Part shown: positions 22,164-31,921 of the stretch, in pieces
Position numbering within the stretch: the stretch's first letter is position 1
Layout: each line of letters opens with the position of its first letter
Origin: Actinomycetota bacterium
GTDB taxonomy: Bacteria; Actinomycetota; Acidimicrobiia; Acidimicrobiales; MedAcidi-G1
Assembly (NCBI GenBank): GCA_014381945.1
Contig: JACNKQ010000046.1
Coordinates: 1 to 47,529 of the forward strand
Reading direction: 5' to 3'
DNA: 47,529 nt
Translations under genes and position numbers: made by a program
The notes under the pieces: generated by a model
What the model was told of the DNA's origin: nothing
Seen by the model: only the letters and a program-made list of their open reading frames with translations
Database searches by the model: none

Positions 22164-23173
22164 TGTACCTGGCAGCCACCCTCGCCGGCATCGCCTGGGA
22201 CCCGAACATCGCAGGCACGCTGGCCGTGCTCACCGGCGTCGTCGTCCTCATGGGCTCAGTCTGGTTCATCCTCACCACCAACTCCGGCATCCGCGTCGGC
22301 ACCCTGCTCGCATTCGCCGCCTTCTTCGGGTGGATGTTCATCATGAGCACCACCTGGTGGATGTACGGCAAGGGATGGCAGGGAGACAGCCCCTCATGGC
22401 AGACGGTCGACATCAACGTCGGCGACCTGGGCGTCAGCGGCCTTGCCAGGGCACGCGATCTGCCCAACCCCGACGAGCTGAACACCGGCTACGAGTTGGT
22501 GGTCCATTCGGGCAACGCCCGGGCGACAGCCGAGTTCGGCACGCTTCCCACGGCCGCCGACAATCCCGACCTCAGCACCGACGAACTGGCTGCCCTGCAG
22601 GCCGACCGCCAGGTCCGCAACGAAACGGTGACCCGGTCGGAACTGGCCGCCGTGTCCCCCGACATAACCGAAGCCGCCGGCTGGCACGACCTCAACGGAT
22701 GGCGACTGCTGCCCACCACCGAGGCCGGTGACGCCCAGGCCCAGGCGGTCGCCGACATCCTGGCGCATCCCGACATCGGGTTCGTCAGCAACGCAGACTT
22801 CAAACTGCTCGATGCCTACTCCACGGGCGGCAAGCCCCGCCTCACCGAGGATCCGAGCCGGATCGACCGCATCACCCACTGGATCGCCAACTCGGCTCGT
22901 ATCACGCACCCGACCCGATACTCGGTCGTGCAACTCCAGCGGGTACTCGACCAGCCGACGATCCCCGGCGAGGCTCCGCCCCGTCCCATCGTCGACGAGG
23001 CCGAGCCCGTCGTGTCGGTCATCATGGTTCGCGACCTCGGGTCCGTCCGACTGCGGCCGGCACTCGTGATGGTCGGCTCCCTGATGGTCTTCCTCGCCCT
23101 GTGCTACTGGCTGCACGTCCGGGACAGGGAAGACATGGCACGCCGCAAGGAGTTCGAAGCAGCAAGGGCCTGA
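22163..23173 (+). CDS. Unknown membrane protein, large extracytoplasmic domain
   Basis: A 336-residue protein with two N-terminal helices (about 20-38 and 46-65, ending in a Trp-rich TTWWMYGKGWQG), an extracytoplasmic region of about 220 residues rich in Asp/Ala/Thr without cysteine motifs, and a C-terminal helix (about 295-315) with a charged cytoplasmic tail. There is no haem or Fe-S signature and no recognised family. It is coupled to the dihaem cytochrome c by a one-base overlap and precedes nuoA, so it is likely a structural subunit of the Rieske/cytochrome b complex, or a bridge to cytochrome c or to complex I. Confidence 0.8.
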   Translation: MYLAATLAGIAWDPNIAGTLAVLTGVVVLMGSVWFILTTNSGIRVGTLLAFAAFFGWMFIMSTTWWMYGKGWQGDSPSWQTVDINVGDLGVSGLARARDLPNPDELNTGYELVVHSGNARATAEFGTLPTAADNPDLSTDELAALQADRQVRNETVTRSELAAVSPDITEAAGWHDLNGWRLLPTTEAGDAQAQAVADILAHPDIGFVSNADFKLLDAYSTGGKPRLTEDPSRIDRITHWIANSARITHPTRYSVVQLQRVLDQPTIPGEAPPRPIVDEAEPVVSVIMVRDLGSVRLRPALVMVGSLMVFLALCYWLHVRDREDMARRKEFEAARA

Positions 23174-23241
23174 GCCGGTGACAGCAGCGGCCACCGTCAC
23201 CAACGTCGGCTCCAACGCCGAGACAAGGACAGGTATCTGAC

Positions 23242-23721
23242 ATGTTGGGCCAGTACCTGCCTGTGGTGGCACTGCTCGTCCTCGCCGCCCTCTTCGCTGC
23301 GCTGAGCTTTGTGGCGTCGAGGCTCCTGGCGCCGCGACGGCCCCACGACAGGAAACTCGCACCATACGAGTGCGGGATCATCCCATCGCGCGAGACCCCC
23401 GAGCGGTTCCCGGTGCGCTTCTACCTCGTGGCGATGATCTTCATCGTGTTCGACATCGAGATCATCTTCTTCTACCCGTGGGCCGTGGCCCACCGGGGGA
23501 TAGGGCTCTTCGGCCTGGTGGCGGTGCTGATCTTCTCGGTCGCCGTGTTCGAGTCGTTCGTGTACCTCATCGGCAACGGGGCCCTCGAATGGGGCCCGAT
23601 CGCCGAGGTCCGCCAGGCGGTGTCGCGCAGGTTCGGCAGCGAGGTGGTCCGACCGGGCGTTCGCCAGGTCGGCCTCGAGGGGCGCGATGCCGGCAACCCG
23701 ACGATCGAAGGCGGGCCCTGA
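23242..23721 (+). CDS. nuoA: NADH-quinone oxidoreductase subunit A (complex I-1)
   Basis: A 159-residue membrane subunit with three helices. Family motifs: [12 protein letters not shown] (the quinone-side loop with the conserved Cys), [24 protein letters not shown] (with the acidic FDIE motif of helix 2). The C-terminus is extended by about 40 residues relative to the second-copy NuoA. It follows a 68-nt gap after the unknown membrane protein and starts the 14-gene complex I set; ATG 23242 overlaps nothing, whereas its stop overlaps nuoB (TGATG). Confidence 0.96.
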   Translation: MLGQYLPVVALLVLAALFAALSFVASRLLAPRRPHDRKLAPYECGIIPSRETPERFPVRFYLVAMIFIVFDIEIIFFYPWAVAHRGIGLFGLVAVLIFSVAVFESFVYLIGNGALEWGPIAEVRQAVSRRFGSEVVRPGVRQVGLEGRDAGNPTIEGGP

Positions 23722-24311
23722 TGGCACGCGTACCGATCCTCGGCGATGTCTCCGGCGTCCTCGAGGAGGGCCTCGAGGGCCTCGAACACAACTTCGTCAC
23801 CGCCCGTATCGAGGACCTCGTCAAGTGGTCGCGGGCGCGTAGCTGCTGGCCGGCCACCTTCGGCCTGGCCTGCTGCGCCATCGAGATGATGGCCACAGGT
23901 GCCGCCCACTACGACCTGGCCCGCTACGGCATGGAGGTCTTCCGGGCATCGCCCCGCCAGGCCGACCTCATGATCGTCGCCGGGCGCGTCTCCCAGAAGA
24001 TGGCTCCGGTGCTGCGCCAGATCTACGACCAGATGATGGAGCCCAAGTGGGTCATCTCGATGGGCGTCTGCGCATCGAGCGGCGGCATGTTCAACAACTA
24101 CGCCATCGTGCAGGGGGTCGACCAGGTGGTGCCGGTCGACGTCTATGCCCCGGGCTGTCCCCCCGGCCCCGAGACCCTCATGCACGCCATCCTCACCCTG
24201 CACGACAAGATCCTCACCGGCGAGCTCACCATCCGCCGTGAGCAGACCGGCGCAGGTGCCGGAATCGACCTCGCCGAGGAACCGCCAGCCGAGTCGGTTG
24301 AGACACCGTGA
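23721..24311 (+). CDS. nuoB: NADH-quinone oxidoreductase subunit B (complex I-1)
   Basis: A 196-residue peripheral-arm subunit that binds terminal cluster N2. Ligands: the tandem Cys of [11 protein letters not shown], the Cys of MGVCASSGG and that of [29 protein letters not shown] is the family signature. An acidic C-terminal extension ([14 protein letters not shown]) follows the normal end. It overlaps nuoA by one base and nuoC by four. Confidence 0.97.
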   Translation: MARVPILGDVSGVLEEGLEGLEHNFVTARIEDLVKWSRARSCWPATFGLACCAIEMMATGAAHYDLARYGMEVFRASPRQADLMIVAGRVSQKMAPVLRQIYDQMMEPKWVISMGVCASSGGMFNNYAIVQGVDQVVPVDVYAPGCPPGPETLMHAILTLHDKILTGELTIRREQTGAGAGIDLAEEPPAESVETP

Positions 24312-24814
24312 GCGAAACCGACACCTTCGCCGATGAGCACGAGGCCGCACCGGTTGCCTCGACGGCCCTGTTCGGCCAGACCGTGCTGCACCCCGTCCGC
24401 GACGCATACGTAGCCACCGTCGAATCCCTGCGCGACGAGGGCTACTGCACCGCTACCTACCTCACCGTCGTCGACTACCTGACCCATCCCTGTCGTACCG
24501 GCCTTCCCGAGGGTGTCGAGCCCGAGCGCTTCGAGGTGGTGGTAGGCCTGTTCGACCATGCCCGTCGCCAACGGGTCCGACTCCGAATCCAGATACCCGC
24601 CGACGACCCGACCGTGCCGTCGCTGTTCGACCTGTTCCCCGGCACCGAGGCCATGGAGCGCGAGGCCTACGACCTGTTCGGCGTGTGCTTCGACGGCCAC
24701 CCCGACCACAGCCGGATCCTGCTCCCCGAGGACTGGACGGGCCATCCGCTGCGCAAGGACGAGGGAATCGGTGCCATCCCCGTCCAGTTCAAGGCCGCAT
24801 CGGAGCGACGGTGA
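24308..24814 (+). CDS. nuoC: NADH-quinone oxidoreductase subunit C (complex I-1)
   Basis: A 168-residue, 30-kDa-type subunit of the hydrophilic arm. [20 protein letters not shown]-like and [35 protein letters not shown] segments are characteristic. GTG 24308 overlaps the nuoB stop; the gene ends in a GTGA overlap with nuoD. NuoC and NuoD are separate, unlike the fused NuoCD of E. coli. Confidence 0.95.
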   Translation: MSETDTFADEHEAAPVASTALFGQTVLHPVRDAYVATVESLRDEGYCTATYLTVVDYLTHPCRTGLPEGVEPERFEVVVGLFDHARRQRVRLRIQIPADDPTVPSLFDLFPGTEAMEREAYDLFGVCFDGHPDHSRILLPEDWTGHPLRKDEGIGAIPVQFKAASERR

Positions 24815-26127
24815 ACCCGGTGGACGAGGCGACCCCCGGCATCGACATGGGCTCCGACGAACGCGTCCGGCGCAGGGACGGCAGCGCCGTGCTCCGGATG
24901 ACCGAGGTCGAAGCGGCCGGGCTGGCCCTCGCCCCCAGCGATCCGGTCACCGGCGAACAGGCCGACGAGCGCATGATCCTCAACATGGGTCCTGCCCACC
25001 CGTCGACCCACGGGGTGCTCCGGCTGCTGCTCGAGATGGAGGGCGAGACCGTCCTGCGTTCGAAGCCGGTCATCGGATACCTGCACACCGGCATGGAGAA
25101 GACCGGCGAGAACCTCACCTTCCTCCAGGGCCCCACCAACGTCACCCGCATGGACTACGCCTCGCCGCTGTTTTCAGAGCTCGTGTTCTCCCTTGCCACC
25201 GAGCAGCTGCTCGGCATCGAGGTCCCGGTCCGTGCCACCTGGATCCGGATGCTCATGTGCGAGCTCAACCGGGCCGCATCCCACCTGCTCTTCCAGGCCA
25301 CCAACGGCATGGACCTGGGTGCCGTCTCGATGATGGTCTACGGCTGGCGCGAGCGCGAAGAGGTCCTGCGCTTTTTTGAAAAGGTCACAGGCCTGCGCAT
25401 GAACCACAACTACATCCGCCCCGGAGGCGTCGCCGCCGATCTCCCCGACGGCTGGCAGGAAGACCTCCGCCACCTGCTCGAAATCATCCCGCCCCGCCTC
25501 GACGAATACGAGGTGCTGCTCAACAACCAGCCCATCTTCCGTGCCCGCCTCCAGGGTGTGGGCGTCCTCGAACCCGCCGAGGCCCTCGCCCTCTCGGCGA
25601 CAGGACCGATCCTTCGGGCCACCGGCTACGACTGGGACCTGCGCCGCGACGAGCCCTACCTCGCCTACGACCAGGTCGAATTCGACGTCGTCGTCGGCAC
25701 CTGCGGCGATGCCTTCGACCGCTTCGCCGTCCGCCTCGAGGAGATTCGGCAGTCGCTGCACATCGTCGAACAGGTCCTCGACCTCATGCCGGACGGAGAC
25801 TTCCGGACACAGGACAAGAAGGTCACCCCGCCGCCGCGTGCCCGCATCGACGAGTCGATGGAGGCGCTGATCCACCACTTCAAGATCTTCACCGAGGGCT
25901 TCCACGTGCCCGAAGGCGAGGTGTACACCGCCGTCGAGTCTCCCCGGGGAGAGCTGGGCTGCTACCTCGTGTCCGACGGCGGACCCAAGCCCTACCGAAT
26001 GCACATCCGCGGCCCGAGCTTCGCCAACCTCCAGACGCTGCCCCACCTCATGCACGGCCGCCTCATTGCAGACGCCGTTGCCGTCATCTCGTCGGTCGAT
26101 CCGATCATGGGCGAGGTGGACCGCTGA
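24811..26127 (+). CDS. nuoD: NADH-quinone oxidoreductase subunit D (complex I-1)
   Basis: A 438-residue, 49-kDa-type subunit that forms the quinone pocket with NuoB. The quinone-site loop MGPAHPSTHGVLRL holds the conserved His, and Tyr116 in RMDYASP corresponds to Nqo4 Tyr87. Thus the pocket looks canonical, unlike the copy at 40642. An N-terminal extension of about 50 residues precedes the family start. No [NiFe]-hydrogenase CxxC motifs occur. GTG 24811. Confidence 0.96.
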   Translation: MNPVDEATPGIDMGSDERVRRRDGSAVLRMTEVEAAGLALAPSDPVTGEQADERMILNMGPAHPSTHGVLRLLLEMEGETVLRSKPVIGYLHTGMEKTGENLTFLQGPTNVTRMDYASPLFSELVFSLATEQLLGIEVPVRATWIRMLMCELNRAASHLLFQATNGMDLGAVSMMVYGWREREEVLRFFEKVTGLRMNHNYIRPGGVAADLPDGWQEDLRHLLEIIPPRLDEYEVLLNNQPIFRARLQGVGVLEPAEALALSATGPILRATGYDWDLRRDEPYLAYDQVEFDVVVGTCGDAFDRFAVRLEEIRQSLHIVEQVLDLMPDGDFRTQDKKVTPPPRARIDESMEALIHHFKIFTEGFHVPEGEVYTAVESPRGELGCYLVSDGGPKPYRMHIRGPSFANLQTLPHLMHGRLIADAVAVISSVDPIMGEVDR

Positions 26128-26786
26128 TGTCGTTCTTCACCGAAGCCAACGCCCGCACCGCTGCTGAGGTCATAGCCCGATATCCGAGGCCCAGGTCGGC
26201 CGTCATCCCGCTGCTGCACCTGGCGCAGGAGCAGGAGGGATGGGTCACCCGCGACGCCATGGTCGAGATCGCCGAGCTCACAGGCGCCACGCCCGCAGAG
26301 GTGCTCGGCACAGGATCGTTCTACGAGATGTTCAGGTTCCACCCGGTCGGCCGCTACGTGGTCAACGTGTGCACCAACATCTCCTGCCAACTGCTCGGCG
26401 GCGAGGAACTGCTCCACCACGTCGAGGAATCCCTGGAGGTCCACGCCGGGGGGACCACCGCCGACGGGATGTTCACCGTCGAAGAGGTGGAGTGCGTCGC
26501 CGCATGCACCGAGGCGCCGTGTTTCACCGTCAACTACCGCTACTTCCACCGGGCGGACCCCGACACGTTCGACGCCGTCGTCGACGACCTGCGTGCCGGC
26601 CGCAGCCCGCTGGCCCGTGGCGCACAGGGCGACGACGGGAACCTGCCAGCCCACGGCACCCTCGGACGCCTCCGCCAGCACATCCCAGACGACCGCAGGG
26701 CCGGCGTCGTGCCACCCGAACAGGCCGACCAGGAGCCAGTGTGGCTGCGGACGGCTCCCTCCACAACGAGCGCGGCCGATGCCTGA
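26127..26786 (+). CDS. nuoE: NADH-quinone oxidoreductase subunit E (complex I-1)
   Basis: A 219-residue, 24-kDa-type subunit of the NADH module with the 2Fe-2S cluster N1a. Ligands lie in NVCTNISCQLLGG and VECVAACTEAPCF. The core ends near residue 155; a polar, low-complexity tail of about 60 residues follows. ATG 26127 overlaps the nuoD stop. The gene overlaps nuoF by 8 nt. Confidence 0.95.
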   Translation: MSFFTEANARTAAEVIARYPRPRSAVIPLLHLAQEQEGWVTRDAMVEIAELTGATPAEVLGTGSFYEMFRFHPVGRYVVNVCTNISCQLLGGEELLHHVEESLEVHAGGTTADGMFTVEEVECVAACTEAPCFTVNYRYFHRADPDTFDAVVDDLRAGRSPLARGAQGDDGNLPAHGTLGRLRQHIPDDRRAGVVPPEQADQEPVWLRTAPSTTSAADA

Positions 26787-28221
26787 GCCGACGATCGTGC
26801 ACCCCGACGGCATGGGCTACATACCCCACGCCGCCGGCTTCGTCGCCAACGAGGGCCCAAAGCTGGTCAGCGGCCGCTTCCCCTACGAGGACTCCTACAC
26901 GCTCGAATGCGCCCTCGCCACCGGCGCCTACACAGGCCTGCGTGCCGCACTCGGCCGCACCCCCGCCGACGTGCACACCGAGGTCCGCGACGCCACCCTC
27001 CTCGGCCGCGGCGGCGCCGGCTTCCCCGCCGGCGTCAAGTGGGGCTTCTGCCCCGAGGACGTCTGGCCCCGCTACCTCGTCGTCAACGGCGACGAGAGCG
27101 AACCCGGCACCTACAAGGACCGCCTCCTCATGGAACGCGACCCGCACCAGCTCATCGAGGGCTGCCTCATAGCCTGCTACGCCCTCGGCCTGTCGCAGTG
27201 CTTCCTGTACGTGCGAGGCGAGATGGCCCTCGCCCAGGAGCGCCTGGCCGTCGCCCTCAACGACGCCTACGAAGCCGGCTACGTCGGACGCAACATCTGC
27301 GACACCGACTTCTCCGTCGACATCACCCTCCACTGGGGCGCAGGTGCCTACATCGTCGGCGAGGAGACTGCGCTCATAGAGAGCCTCGAGGGCAACCGGG
27401 GGATGCCCCGCCTCAAGCCGCCGTACTTCCCGGCGGCCATCGGCCTCTACGGCAGGCCTACGATCGTCAACAACGTCGAGACCCTCGCCAACCTGCCGTG
27501 GATCCTCGAACACGGCGCCATCGCCTACAGGGGTTACGGCTCCGAGGCATCGCCCGGCACCCGCCTGTTCGCCGTCTCCGGGCACGTCGTGCGGCCCGGC
27601 GTCTACGAGGTCGAACAGGGCGTCACCACCTACCGGGACCTCATCTACGGCCCCAACTTCTGCCGGGGCATCCGGGAAGGCAACGAGCTCAAGGCGTTCA
27701 TCCCCGGTGGAGCCTCGGCGCCGTGGTTCTTCGAGGAGCAGCTCGACCTGTCCCTCGAGGCCCGTGACATCGGCGCCGCCGGGTCGATGCTCGGCTCCGG
27801 AGCGATCGTCGTCATGGACCACACCACAGATGTCGTGAAGGCCTGCCTGCGGATCGTGAGGTTCTTCGCCCGCGAGTCGTGCGGCAAGTGCTCTCCGTGC
27901 CGGGAGGGCACCAGCTGGGAGGAGAAGATCCTCGAGCGCATCCTCGACGGCCACGGGCGGCCGTCCGACCTGGACCTGCTGCTCGACATCGGCGACAACA
28001 TCAGCCCCGGTCCCTACCCCGTAGCCGCCCACGGTGCCGCCGGCCTCGACGCCGTGCCGTTCCCGCCACTCCAGACCACCATCTGTCCACTCGGCCCGTC
28101 GTCCGTGGCACCCATCACCTCGGCTCTGCGTCGCTTCCGCTCCGAGTTCGAGGCCAGGATCACGCGCCATGAGGGCATCCCCGTCCGGTCGGCCCCGGTC
28201 GTCGACGGGGATCCGGCATGA
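26779..28221 (+). CDS. nuoF: NADH-quinone oxidoreductase subunit F (complex I-1)
   Basis: A 480-residue, 51-kDa-type flavoprotein that oxidises NADH. FMN/NADH motifs: LLGRGGAGFPAGVKWG, VNGDESEPGTYKDR and GAGAYIVGEETALIESLEG (Val where most have Cys). The N3 cluster ligands are ESCGKCSPCREG plus the Cys of TTICPLG. ATG 26779 lies inside the end of nuoE; the stop overlaps nuoG. Only this complex I set carries the NADH-binding subunit. Confidence 0.96.
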   Translation: MPEPTIVHPDGMGYIPHAAGFVANEGPKLVSGRFPYEDSYTLECALATGAYTGLRAALGRTPADVHTEVRDATLLGRGGAGFPAGVKWGFCPEDVWPRYLVVNGDESEPGTYKDRLLMERDPHQLIEGCLIACYALGLSQCFLYVRGEMALAQERLAVALNDAYEAGYVGRNICDTDFSVDITLHWGAGAYIVGEETALIESLEGNRGMPRLKPPYFPAAIGLYGRPTIVNNVETLANLPWILEHGAIAYRGYGSEASPGTRLFAVSGHVVRPGVYEVEQGVTTYRDLIYGPNFCRGIREGNELKAFIPGGASAPWFFEEQLDLSLEARDIGAAGSMLGSGAIVVMDHTTDVVKACLRIVRFFARESCGKCSPCREGTSWEEKILERILDGHGRPSDLDLLLDIGDNISPGPYPVAAHGAAGLDAVPFPPLQTTICPLGPSSVAPITSALRRFRSEFEARITRHEGIPVRSAPVVDGDPA

Positions 28222-30698
28222 ACGACGTGGGACAGTCCGTGGAGATCACCGTCGACGGCCGCACCGTCCTGGCGAACCCGGGCGAACTGCTGATCGACGC
28301 CTGCGAACGCACCGGCACCTACATCCCGAGGTTCTGCCACCATCCGCGGATGCGGCCGGTGGGCATGTGCCGGTCGTGCCTCGTCGAGGTCGACACCGGT
28401 CGGGGTCCGGCGCTGCAGGCCTCCTGCATGCTCGAGTGCAGTCCCGGCATGCAGGTCGACACCGAATCCGAGCGCACCCGCAAGGCCCAGGCCGGCGTGC
28501 TCGAGTTCCTGCTCGTCAACCACCCCCTCGACTGCCCCGTCTGCGACAAGGGCGGAGAGTGCCCGCTCCAGGACCAGACGATGGCATTCGGACCGGGCGA
28601 GAGCCGCTTCGTCGAAGAGAAGCGACATTTCGAAAAGCCCATCCCGGTCAACGACAACGTCTTCCTCGACCGGGAGCGCTGCATCCTCTGCGACCGTTGC
28701 ACCCGCTTCGCCGACGAGGTGGCCGGCGACGCCCTGATCCACTTCCAGGGTCGGGGCTCGGACACCGAGGTCAACACCTTCCCCGACGAGCCCTTCAGCT
28801 CCTACTTCAGCGGCAACACCGTTCAGGTCTGCCCGGTCGGCGCACTGACCGCAGCGCCCTACCGCTTCAAGGCCCGCCCCTGGGACCTCGAGGAGGTCGA
28901 ATCCACCAGCGTCGTCGACAGCGTCGGCAGCCGCATCGCAGTGCAGTCGTCACGCGACTGTGTGCTGCGCTTCCAGGGGGTCGACGCCGACGCCGTCAAC
29001 TGGGGCTGGCTCTGCGACAAGGAGCGCTTCATATTCGAGGCGTACGACCACGAGGACCGCCTCGGGACGCCGCTGCTGCGCGGCGACGACGGCGACCTGG
29101 CACCGACCGGATGGGGCGAAGCGCTCGCCGCTGCAGCTGCCGCACTCACCGACGTCGACCCCGACCGGATCGCGGTCCTGGGCGGAGCCCGCCTCACCAA
29201 CGAGTCGCAGTACGCCTGGACCAAGTTCGCCAAGGGTGTGCTGGGCACCGACCATGTCGACGCCCAGTTGGGAGACGGACTGCCCGCAGACTTCGTCCTC
29301 GGCCTGCCAAGGGCGACCATCGACGAGGCCTGCACCCCGGGTGGCATCATCGTGCTGCTCGGCCCCGACCCCAAGGAGGAACTGGGGTCGTTGTATCTGC
29401 GCCTGCGCCATGCGGTCGTCCACGACGGTGCCACGCTGATCGAACTGACACCCCGGGCGACGGGCCTCACGCCGTTCGCCGACCATTCGCTGCGGGTGCG
29501 CCCCGGAGAGGCGGTAGATGTCGTCCGCGCCATGTTCGGAGAGGGGGGCACCGCACCAATCGGCGGGGTGACCGTCGAAGAGGCCCAGGCGGTCGGTGCG
29601 ATCGTTTCCGGGGCGGCAGTCGGTCAGAACCGTCCGGTCACCGTGCTGTTGGGACGGCAGTCGTTGGCTGAGGCACCCGGGACGGTCGTCGATGCGGCCC
29701 TCGTCCTGCACGACTGGATCGCCGATGTCCGCTTCCTGTCGATGCTGCGCCGTGGCAACGTCCACGGTGCCCTCGACCTCGGGCTGGCCCCTGGCCTGCT
29801 TCCCGGGCGGGTCGGCCTCGACGAGGGCCGGCCCAGGTTCGCCGCCGCCTGGCCGACCACCCCTGCCACGAAGGGCCGAGATGCGCTCGAATCCCTACGG
29901 GCAGCCGCCGACGGTGAGGTCGATGTCCTGGTGCTGCTCGGCGCCGATGTCCTGACCGACGTCCCCGACCACGACCTGGCGCGCCGCGGGCTCGAAGGGG
30001 CCGGGACGGTCATCGCCCTGGACCTGTTCGCCACCCCGACCGTGGCCGCCGCCGACGTGGTCCTGCCTGCCACCGCCCCGACAGAGACCGACGGCACCGT
30101 CACCAACCTCGAGGGTCGGGTGAGCATCGTGGCCCGGAAGGTGACCCCACCGGGGACCGCCCGCCCCGACTGGATGATCGCCGTCGAACTGGCCCGCCGG
30201 CTGGGGGCCGACCTCGGAATCTCCTCGCCCGATGACGTGTGGGCCGAACTCTCGGTCGTCTCACCGATCCACGCCCACATCGACCCGGAGGCGCTCGCCG
30301 TGCAGGCCCGGGAGGGCATCCTCGTCAGCGGCGGCCCGGCCCTGGTCCGCCCGGCGCCCCTCGAGGTGCCCAGCCACGACAAGAACTCCTACCGCCTGGT
30401 CGTCACGCGCTCGATGTACGACTGCGGCGTGCTCACCGCCCACAGTCGATCGCTGGCGGGACTGGCCCCCGTGACCCGGCTCGCGTTCGAGCCCACCGAC
30501 TTCGCCGCCCTCGGGGTGGCCGAGGGCGGCAGAATCGAGGTCCGGGGACCGAGGGGCAACATCGATGTCGTCGTCGGCCCCGATTCCCGGGTCACCAAGG
30601 GCACCGCCCACCTCCTGTTCAACCAGCGGGGCGTTTCGGCCGGCGACCTGATCGAGGCCACCGCTGCGGTGATCGACCTGACTGTGGTGCCGGTCTGA
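28218..30698 (+). CDS. nuoG: NADH-quinone oxidoreductase subunit G (complex I-1)
   Basis: An 826-residue, 75-kDa-type subunit. The N-terminal 2Fe-2S domain has PRFCHHPRMRPVGMCRSCLVEV and ASCMLEC; the His-Cys-rich cluster is HPLDCPVCDKGGECPLQD; further 4Fe-4S ligands are in RCILCDRCTRF and VQVCPVGAL. The C-terminal 600 residues are a molybdopterin-oxidoreductase-like domain without cofactor ligands, including VLPATAPTETDGTVTNLEGR. It carries electrons from NuoF/E to NuoI. ATG 28218 overlaps the nuoF stop. Confidence 0.96.
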   Translation: MNDVGQSVEITVDGRTVLANPGELLIDACERTGTYIPRFCHHPRMRPVGMCRSCLVEVDTGRGPALQASCMLECSPGMQVDTESERTRKAQAGVLEFLLVNHPLDCPVCDKGGECPLQDQTMAFGPGESRFVEEKRHFEKPIPVNDNVFLDRERCILCDRCTRFADEVAGDALIHFQGRGSDTEVNTFPDEPFSSYFSGNTVQVCPVGALTAAPYRFKARPWDLEEVESTSVVDSVGSRIAVQSSRDCVLRFQGVDADAVNWGWLCDKERFIFEAYDHEDRLGTPLLRGDDGDLAPTGWGEALAAAAAALTDVDPDRIAVLGGARLTNESQYAWTKFAKGVLGTDHVDAQLGDGLPADFVLGLPRATIDEACTPGGIIVLLGPDPKEELGSLYLRLRHAVVHDGATLIELTPRATGLTPFADHSLRVRPGEAVDVVRAMFGEGGTAPIGGVTVEEAQAVGAIVSGAAVGQNRPVTVLLGRQSLAEAPGTVVDAALVLHDWIADVRFLSMLRRGNVHGALDLGLAPGLLPGRVGLDEGRPRFAAAWPTTPATKGRDALESLRAAADGEVDVLVLLGADVLTDVPDHDLARRGLEGAGTVIALDLFATPTVAAADVVLPATAPTETDGTVTNLEGRVSIVARKVTPPGTARPDWMIAVELARRLGADLGISSPDDVWAELSVVSPIHAHIDPEALAVQAREGILVSGGPALVRPAPLEVPSHDKNSYRLVVTRSMYDCGVLTAHSRSLAGLAPVTRLAFEPTDFAALGVAEGGRIEVRGPRGNIDVVVGPDSRVTKGTAHLLFNQRGVSAGDLIEATAAVIDLTVVPV

Positions 30699-31921
30699 TG
30701 GTCATCGCCGCCGATCCTCTCCTGCTCGGGCCCATCGGCCTCGAGGTGTTCCTGATCATCCTGATCAAGGTGGTCGCCTCGTTCGTCCTGCTGATGGTGT
30801 CGGTGATGCTCATGGTCTGGTTCGAGCGCAAGCTCATCAGCGACATGCAGAACCGAATCGGACCGGACGTGGCCGGCCCCTGGGGCATCCTCCAGACCCT
30901 GGCCGACGGCATCAAGTTGTTCTTCAAAGAGGATCTGATCCCGGAAAACGCCGACCGGCCGGTGTTCAAGCTGGCGCCCTACCTGTCGCTGGTGCCGGCC
31001 TTCCTCGTCTTTGCCATCGTCCCGATCGGCGGCGACTTCCGCACCGGCGACGGCACCGTGGGCTGGTTCGGCCACCGCACCTTCCTGCAGGTGGCCGATC
31101 CGCCGATGGGCATCCTGCTGTTCCTCGCCCTCTCCTCGGTAGCCGTCTACGGCGTGATGCTGGCCGGCTGGTCATCGGGCTCCAAGTACCCGCTGCTCGG
31201 CTCGGTCCGTGCGTCCGCCCAGATGATCAGCTACGAGGCGGCGCTGGGCCTCGCCATCGCCACGGTCTTCCTGACCGGCGGCTCCCTGTCCACCCATGAG
31301 ATCGTGTCCAGCCAGTCGAACTGGAACTGGAATGTGGCCACCACCGGCGTCGTACCGTTTCTCATCTTCCTGGTGGCCGGCACCGCCGAGCTGAACCGCC
31401 CGCCGTTCGACCTGGTCGAGGCCGAACAGGAACTGGTGGGCGGGTTCCACACCGAGTACAGCTCGATCCGATTCGCCCTGTTCTTCCTCGCCGAGTTCAT
31501 GAACGTGATCACCATGTCAGCGATCGCCGTAACGCTCTTCCTCGGCGGACCCGACGGACCGATCCTTGTGGAGCAGGTCGCCTGGATCTGGCCGATCCTG
31601 TGGTTCTCCCTGAAGCTCCTGGCGTTCCTGTTCAGCTTCGTCTGGCTCCGGGCGACCCTGCCGAGAATCCGGTACGACCAGCTCATGGACCTGGGCTGGA
31701 AGGTCCTGATCCCGCTGGCACTCGGCTGGTTCCTCCTGATAGCAGCGCTCAACGTGGGCCGCGACAGGGGCTGGTCGCCGGTGCCCGTCGTGCTCGTCAG
31801 CGTGGCCGTGCTGTGGGCGGGCGCCGCCATGCTGGGTGGCGCCGTGCGCAAGGCCCGTGCCGAGCGGCGGGCGATCGAGCTCGGCTCCGACGAGGTGCTC
31901 GACGCCGGGGACGGTGCCTGA
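30698..31921 (+). CDS. nuoH: NADH-quinone oxidoreductase subunit H (complex I-1)
   Basis: A 407-residue, eight-helix subunit linking the quinone pocket to the proton channels. Canonical residues are present: the ERK motif (Glu43-Arg44-Lys45 in VWFERKLISDMQNRIGP) and Arg234 in AELNRPPFDLVEAEQELV. A C-terminal extension with an extra helix and charged tail is visible. One-base overlaps couple it to nuoG and nuoI. Confidence 0.96.
   Translation: MVIAADPLLLGPIGLEVFLIILIKVVASFVLLMVSVMLMVWFERKLISDMQNRIGPDVAGPWGILQTLADGIKLFFKEDLIPENADRPVFKLAPYLSLVPAFLVFAIVPIGGDFRTGDGTVGWFGHRTFLQVADPPMGILLFLALSSVAVYGVMLAGWSSGSKYPLLGSVRASAQMISYEAALGLAIATVFLTGGSLSTHEIVSSQSNWNWNVATTGVVPFLIFLVAGTAELNRPPFDLVEAEQELVGGFHTEYSSIRFALFFLAEFMNVITMSAIAVTLFLGGPDGPILVEQVAWIWPILWFSLKLLAFLFSFVWLRATLPRIRYDQLMDLGWKVLIPLALGWFLLIAALNVGRDRGWSPVPVVLVSVAVLWAGAAMLGGAVRKARAERRAIELGSDEVLDAGDGA

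Noticed and set aside
17572-23173. Alternative complex III
   Set aside because: There is no ActB-like molybdopterin/Fe-S subunit, no pentahaem cytochrome and no NrfD-like protein, and a Rieske/cytochrome b pair is present.
23178-23240. 20-residue ORF ahead of nuoA-1
   Set aside because: It has no ribosome-binding site or attenuator-like codon run, so it is not separable from chance.
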